A stretch of 64,000 nucleotides of DNA, from the NCBI RefSeq assembly GCF_049846925.1, contig NZ_JBNCMT010000005.1:124001-188000 (forward strand), read 5' to 3'. This document shows positions 62,290 to 64,000 of this stretch, one piece after another. The DNA is from Brevibacillus_H sp049846925. Its GTDB lineage: Bacteria; Bacillota; Bacilli; Brevibacillales; Brevibacillaceae. Within the stretch, counting starts at the first letter, position 1. Every line of letters starts with the position of its first letter. The translations under genes and the position numbers were made by a program. The notes under the pieces were generated by a model. The model did not search any database. It saw only the letters and a program-made list of their open reading frames with translations, and was not told the origin of the DNA.

Positions 62290-63437
62290 TATGCGTCAAC
62301 CTCCCCAAGAACGATGTCAATACTACCCAAAATCGCAACCATGTCTGCCATATTTTGACCTTTTAACAGCTTAGGCAGAATCTGCAGGTTATTAAAAGAT
62401 GGACGGCGAAGCTTCAAGCGCCATGGCTTATCTTTTCCTTGGCTTGCAATATAAACGCCGATCTCTCCGCGAGGTGATTCGATTCGCACGAATGTTTCAC
62501 CAACTGGCGGACGAATGACTTTTGGTACTTTGCCCAATACTTCCCCTTCTTTCGGGATTTGAGCCAGCGCCTGTTCCACAATACGAAGTGATTGCTCCAT
62601 TTCAGCGAGACGCAAGTGGTATCTTGCCATACAGTCACCCTCGGTTGTTGTTGGAACGTCAAATTCAAAACGGTCGTAAATGCTATATGGTTCGTCTTTG
62701 CGAAGATCCCACTTCTCTCCCGTACAGCGAAGCATGACACCAGAAAGAGAATGATTCAAAGCATCTTCACGATTGTATTTTCCGATTCCGGTTAGACGGT
62801 TAACGAAGATTTCATTCCCGGTAACCAAAGCGTGGTAGTTGTGCAATTCCTTTTTCATATACTGAACAAACTCAGATGCTTTCTCAATCCAACCCGGAGG
62901 CGCGTCCCATTTGAGTCCGCCAATCCGCATGTAGTTGTATGTCAAACGTGCTCCACACAATTCATTGAAAAGATCAAGAATCTTCTCACGGTCACGGAAG
63001 GCAAACAAGAATGGACTCATTGCACCGATATCGAGAAGATAGGTTCCCCACCAAACCATGTGACTCGCAACCCGGTTGAGCTCCATTACGATTACTCGCA
63101 AATATTCTGCTCTTTCCGGAATTTGCAGCCCCATCATGGTTTCAACTGCATGACAGAGAACGTAGTTATTCGTCATGGCAGACAGGTAATCAAGACGGTC
63201 TGTATAAGGAATAATCTGTGTATAATTCAGGTTTTCCGCCAATTTTTCTGTTCCACGATGAAGATAACCAATCACCGGAATTGCTTCATTGATTGTTTCC
63301 CCGTCGATCTTTACAACAAGTCGAAATACACCGTGTGTACTTGGATGCTGAGGACCAACGTTCAACAACATTTCTTCTGTGCGGAGACCTGTAGATGGGA
63401 ATGTTCTATTATCCAAGGAAGTCATATCTAAGCTCAT
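62289..63437 (-). CDS. nuoD: NADH-quinone oxidoreductase subunit D
   Basis: A 382-residue 49-kDa-type subunit: LNVGPQHPSTHGVFRLVVKIDGE, the GYLHRGTEKLAE loop at the quinone chamber, and RSP-type features late (LRRPSFNNLQILPKLLKGQNMADMVAILGSIDIVLGEVDA). The hydrogenase-like NiFe cysteines are absent, as is normal for NuoD. It follows nuoC by 3 bp. Confidence 0.95.
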   Translation of the reverse strand: MSLDMTSLDNRTFPSTGLRTEEMLLNVGPQHPSTHGVFRLVVKIDGETINEAIPVIGYLHRGTEKLAENLNYTQIIPYTDRLDYLSAMTNNYVLCHAVETMMGLQIPERAEYLRVIVMELNRVASHMVWWGTYLLDIGAMSPFLFAFRDREKILDLFNELCGARLTYNYMRIGGLKWDAPPGWIEKASEFVQYMKKELHNYHALVTGNEIFVNRLTGIGKYNREDALNHSLSGVMLRCTGEKWDLRKDEPYSIYDRFEFDVPTTTEGDCMARYHLRLAEMEQSLRIVEQALAQIPKEGEVLGKVPKVIRPPVGETFVRIESPRGEIGVYIASQGKDKPWRLKLRRPSFNNLQILPKLLKGQNMADMVAILGSIDIVLGEVDA

Positions 63438-63440
63438 CTC

Positions 63441-64000
63441 CTACACCCCCTCGTCGAACTGTACGTAGTCTTTGCGAAGTGGATGGCCTTCCCAATCATC
63501 TGACAGCATAATTCGACGCAAATCACTATGTCCCGGGAAATTAATTCCAAGAAGATCGTATGTTTCCCGCTCGTTGTAATTCGCACCAGCCCAAATATCC
63601 ATTACAGACGCAACTGAAGGCTTCTCACGATTTGTTTTTACTTTAACAGCAATACTTTGTCGGTTTTTGTAAGAATACAAATGATAGTAAACTTCCATAT
63701 GATTCTCATAATCGACACCATGAAGATTCGATAAATATTCAAAATGAAGGCCAGCATCTTCTTTAAGCAGTTTGGCAACATCACGTAAACGTTCATTCTT
63801 TACAATGATCGTTGGTACGTCCTTCCCTAACTCATTAATGTAAGAAGCTTCGAGTACATCTTCACCTAATGTGGAAGTGATTACTTTCACATACTTATCC
63901 AAAAACGGCTGATTTTTAGAAGGTGCTTTCGGTGCTGCAGCTTCTGCTTCTCCTTCAGTACCTGCCGCTTTGGCTTTCGCTGCTGCGGCGGCTGCTGCCT
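63441..64000 (-). CDS. nuoC: NADH-quinone oxidoreductase subunit C (5' partial, runs off the window)
   Basis: The C-terminal 153 residues (from DKYVKVITSTLGEDVLEASYINE) form a 30-kDa-subunit domain with YNERETYDLLGINFPGHSDLRRIMLSDDWEGHPLRKDY. The TTG at 63902 is not the start: the frame stays open to base 63999 with an Ala/Lys/Glu/Pro-rich stretch (AAAKAKAAGTEGEAEAAA, then PKAPSK). I infer that NuoC carries a long low-complexity N-terminal extension whose start lies beyond the window. Confidence 0.92.
   Translation of the reverse strand, partial: AAAAAAAKAKAAGTEGEAEAAAPKAPSKNQPFLDKYVKVITSTLGEDVLEASYINELGKDVPTIIVKNERLRDVAKLLKEDAGLHFEYLSNLHGVDYENHMEVYYHLYSYKNRQSIAVKVKTNREKPSVASVMDIWAGANYNERETYDLLGINFPGHSDLRRIMLSDDWEGHPLRKDYVQFDEGV

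Noticed and set aside
62832..63431. 199-codon plus-strand frame opposite nuoD
   Set aside because: Shadow of a conserved gene; no coding signature.
63441..63902. NuoC of 153 residues starting at TTG 63902
   Set aside because: No RBS, and the frame continues open upstream to the window edge.
1..64000. Mobile elements, CRISPR arrays, tRNA or rRNA genes
   Set aside because: No transposase, integrase, regular short repeats or cloverleaf-like sequence was noticed on either strand; a covariance or profile search could still find small RNAs.

Overview
The window looks like the chromosome of a Brevibacillus-type Gram-positive spore former. The clearest sign is a pair of minus-strand genes (25501-31747) that I recognise as the outer and middle wall (S-layer) proteins of the Brevibacillus cell-wall-protein operon, with its two tandem in-frame starts and crowded promoter region. 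The sporulation genes spoIIID, spoIIQ and spoIID, mbl, flhO/flhP and a nuo operon in bacillus-like order support this. I see no phage, insertion sequence, CRISPR array, tRNA or rRNA.

Region 1 (1-25.3 kb) is a surface-glycan locus and looks richer in A+T than the rest. Three plus-strand genes (1-2548) resemble WbpB, WbpD and WbpE. They converge on a long minus-strand cluster. From its upstream end this holds Wzz, a WbpA-like UDP-sugar dehydrogenase, flippase Wzx, polymerase Wzy, a GT4 glycosyltransferase, an asparagine-synthase-like amidotransferase, a WbpI-like 2-epimerase, a second GT4 enzyme, a methyltransferase, a PglE-like aminotransferase, a PglC-like initiating sugar-phosphate transferase, and two exported proteins: one with a transglutaminase-like Cys/His/Asp triad and one with a D-glucuronyl C5-epimerase-like domain. 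A second transcription unit (8071-2611) adds a PglF/WbpM-like 4,6-dehydratase, a WsfB/O-antigen-ligase-like membrane protein with a TPR tail, and a secreted alpha-helical toroid-like protein. Together they can be read as a Wzx/Wzy glycan containing a diacetamido-uronic acid and a 4-amino-6-deoxy sugar, modified outside the membrane.

Region 2 (25.4-41.2 kb) is the envelope-protein region: the two S-layer genes and their structured leader, a TolC-family protein unexpected in a single-membrane organism, a divergent yigZ, and a 2250-residue protein with C-terminal SLH domains.

Region 3 (41.4-54.9 kb) is core wall and sporulation: tagO, tagA, fabZ, a CDP-alcohol phosphatidyltransferase, a small EpuA-like protein, flhP, flhO, mbl, spoIIID, spoIIQ, spoIID, an aminotransferase with an Lrp-type regulator, murA, a YwmB-like protein and a DUF1146 protein. 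A perfect 12-bp inverted repeat covers the spoIID ribosome binding site.

Region 4 (55.0-64.0 kb) is the downstream part of a complex I operon, nuoC (partial), D, H, I, J, K, L, M, N, with no nuoE, F or G between D and H. Family names rest on motifs recognised by eye; no search was run.
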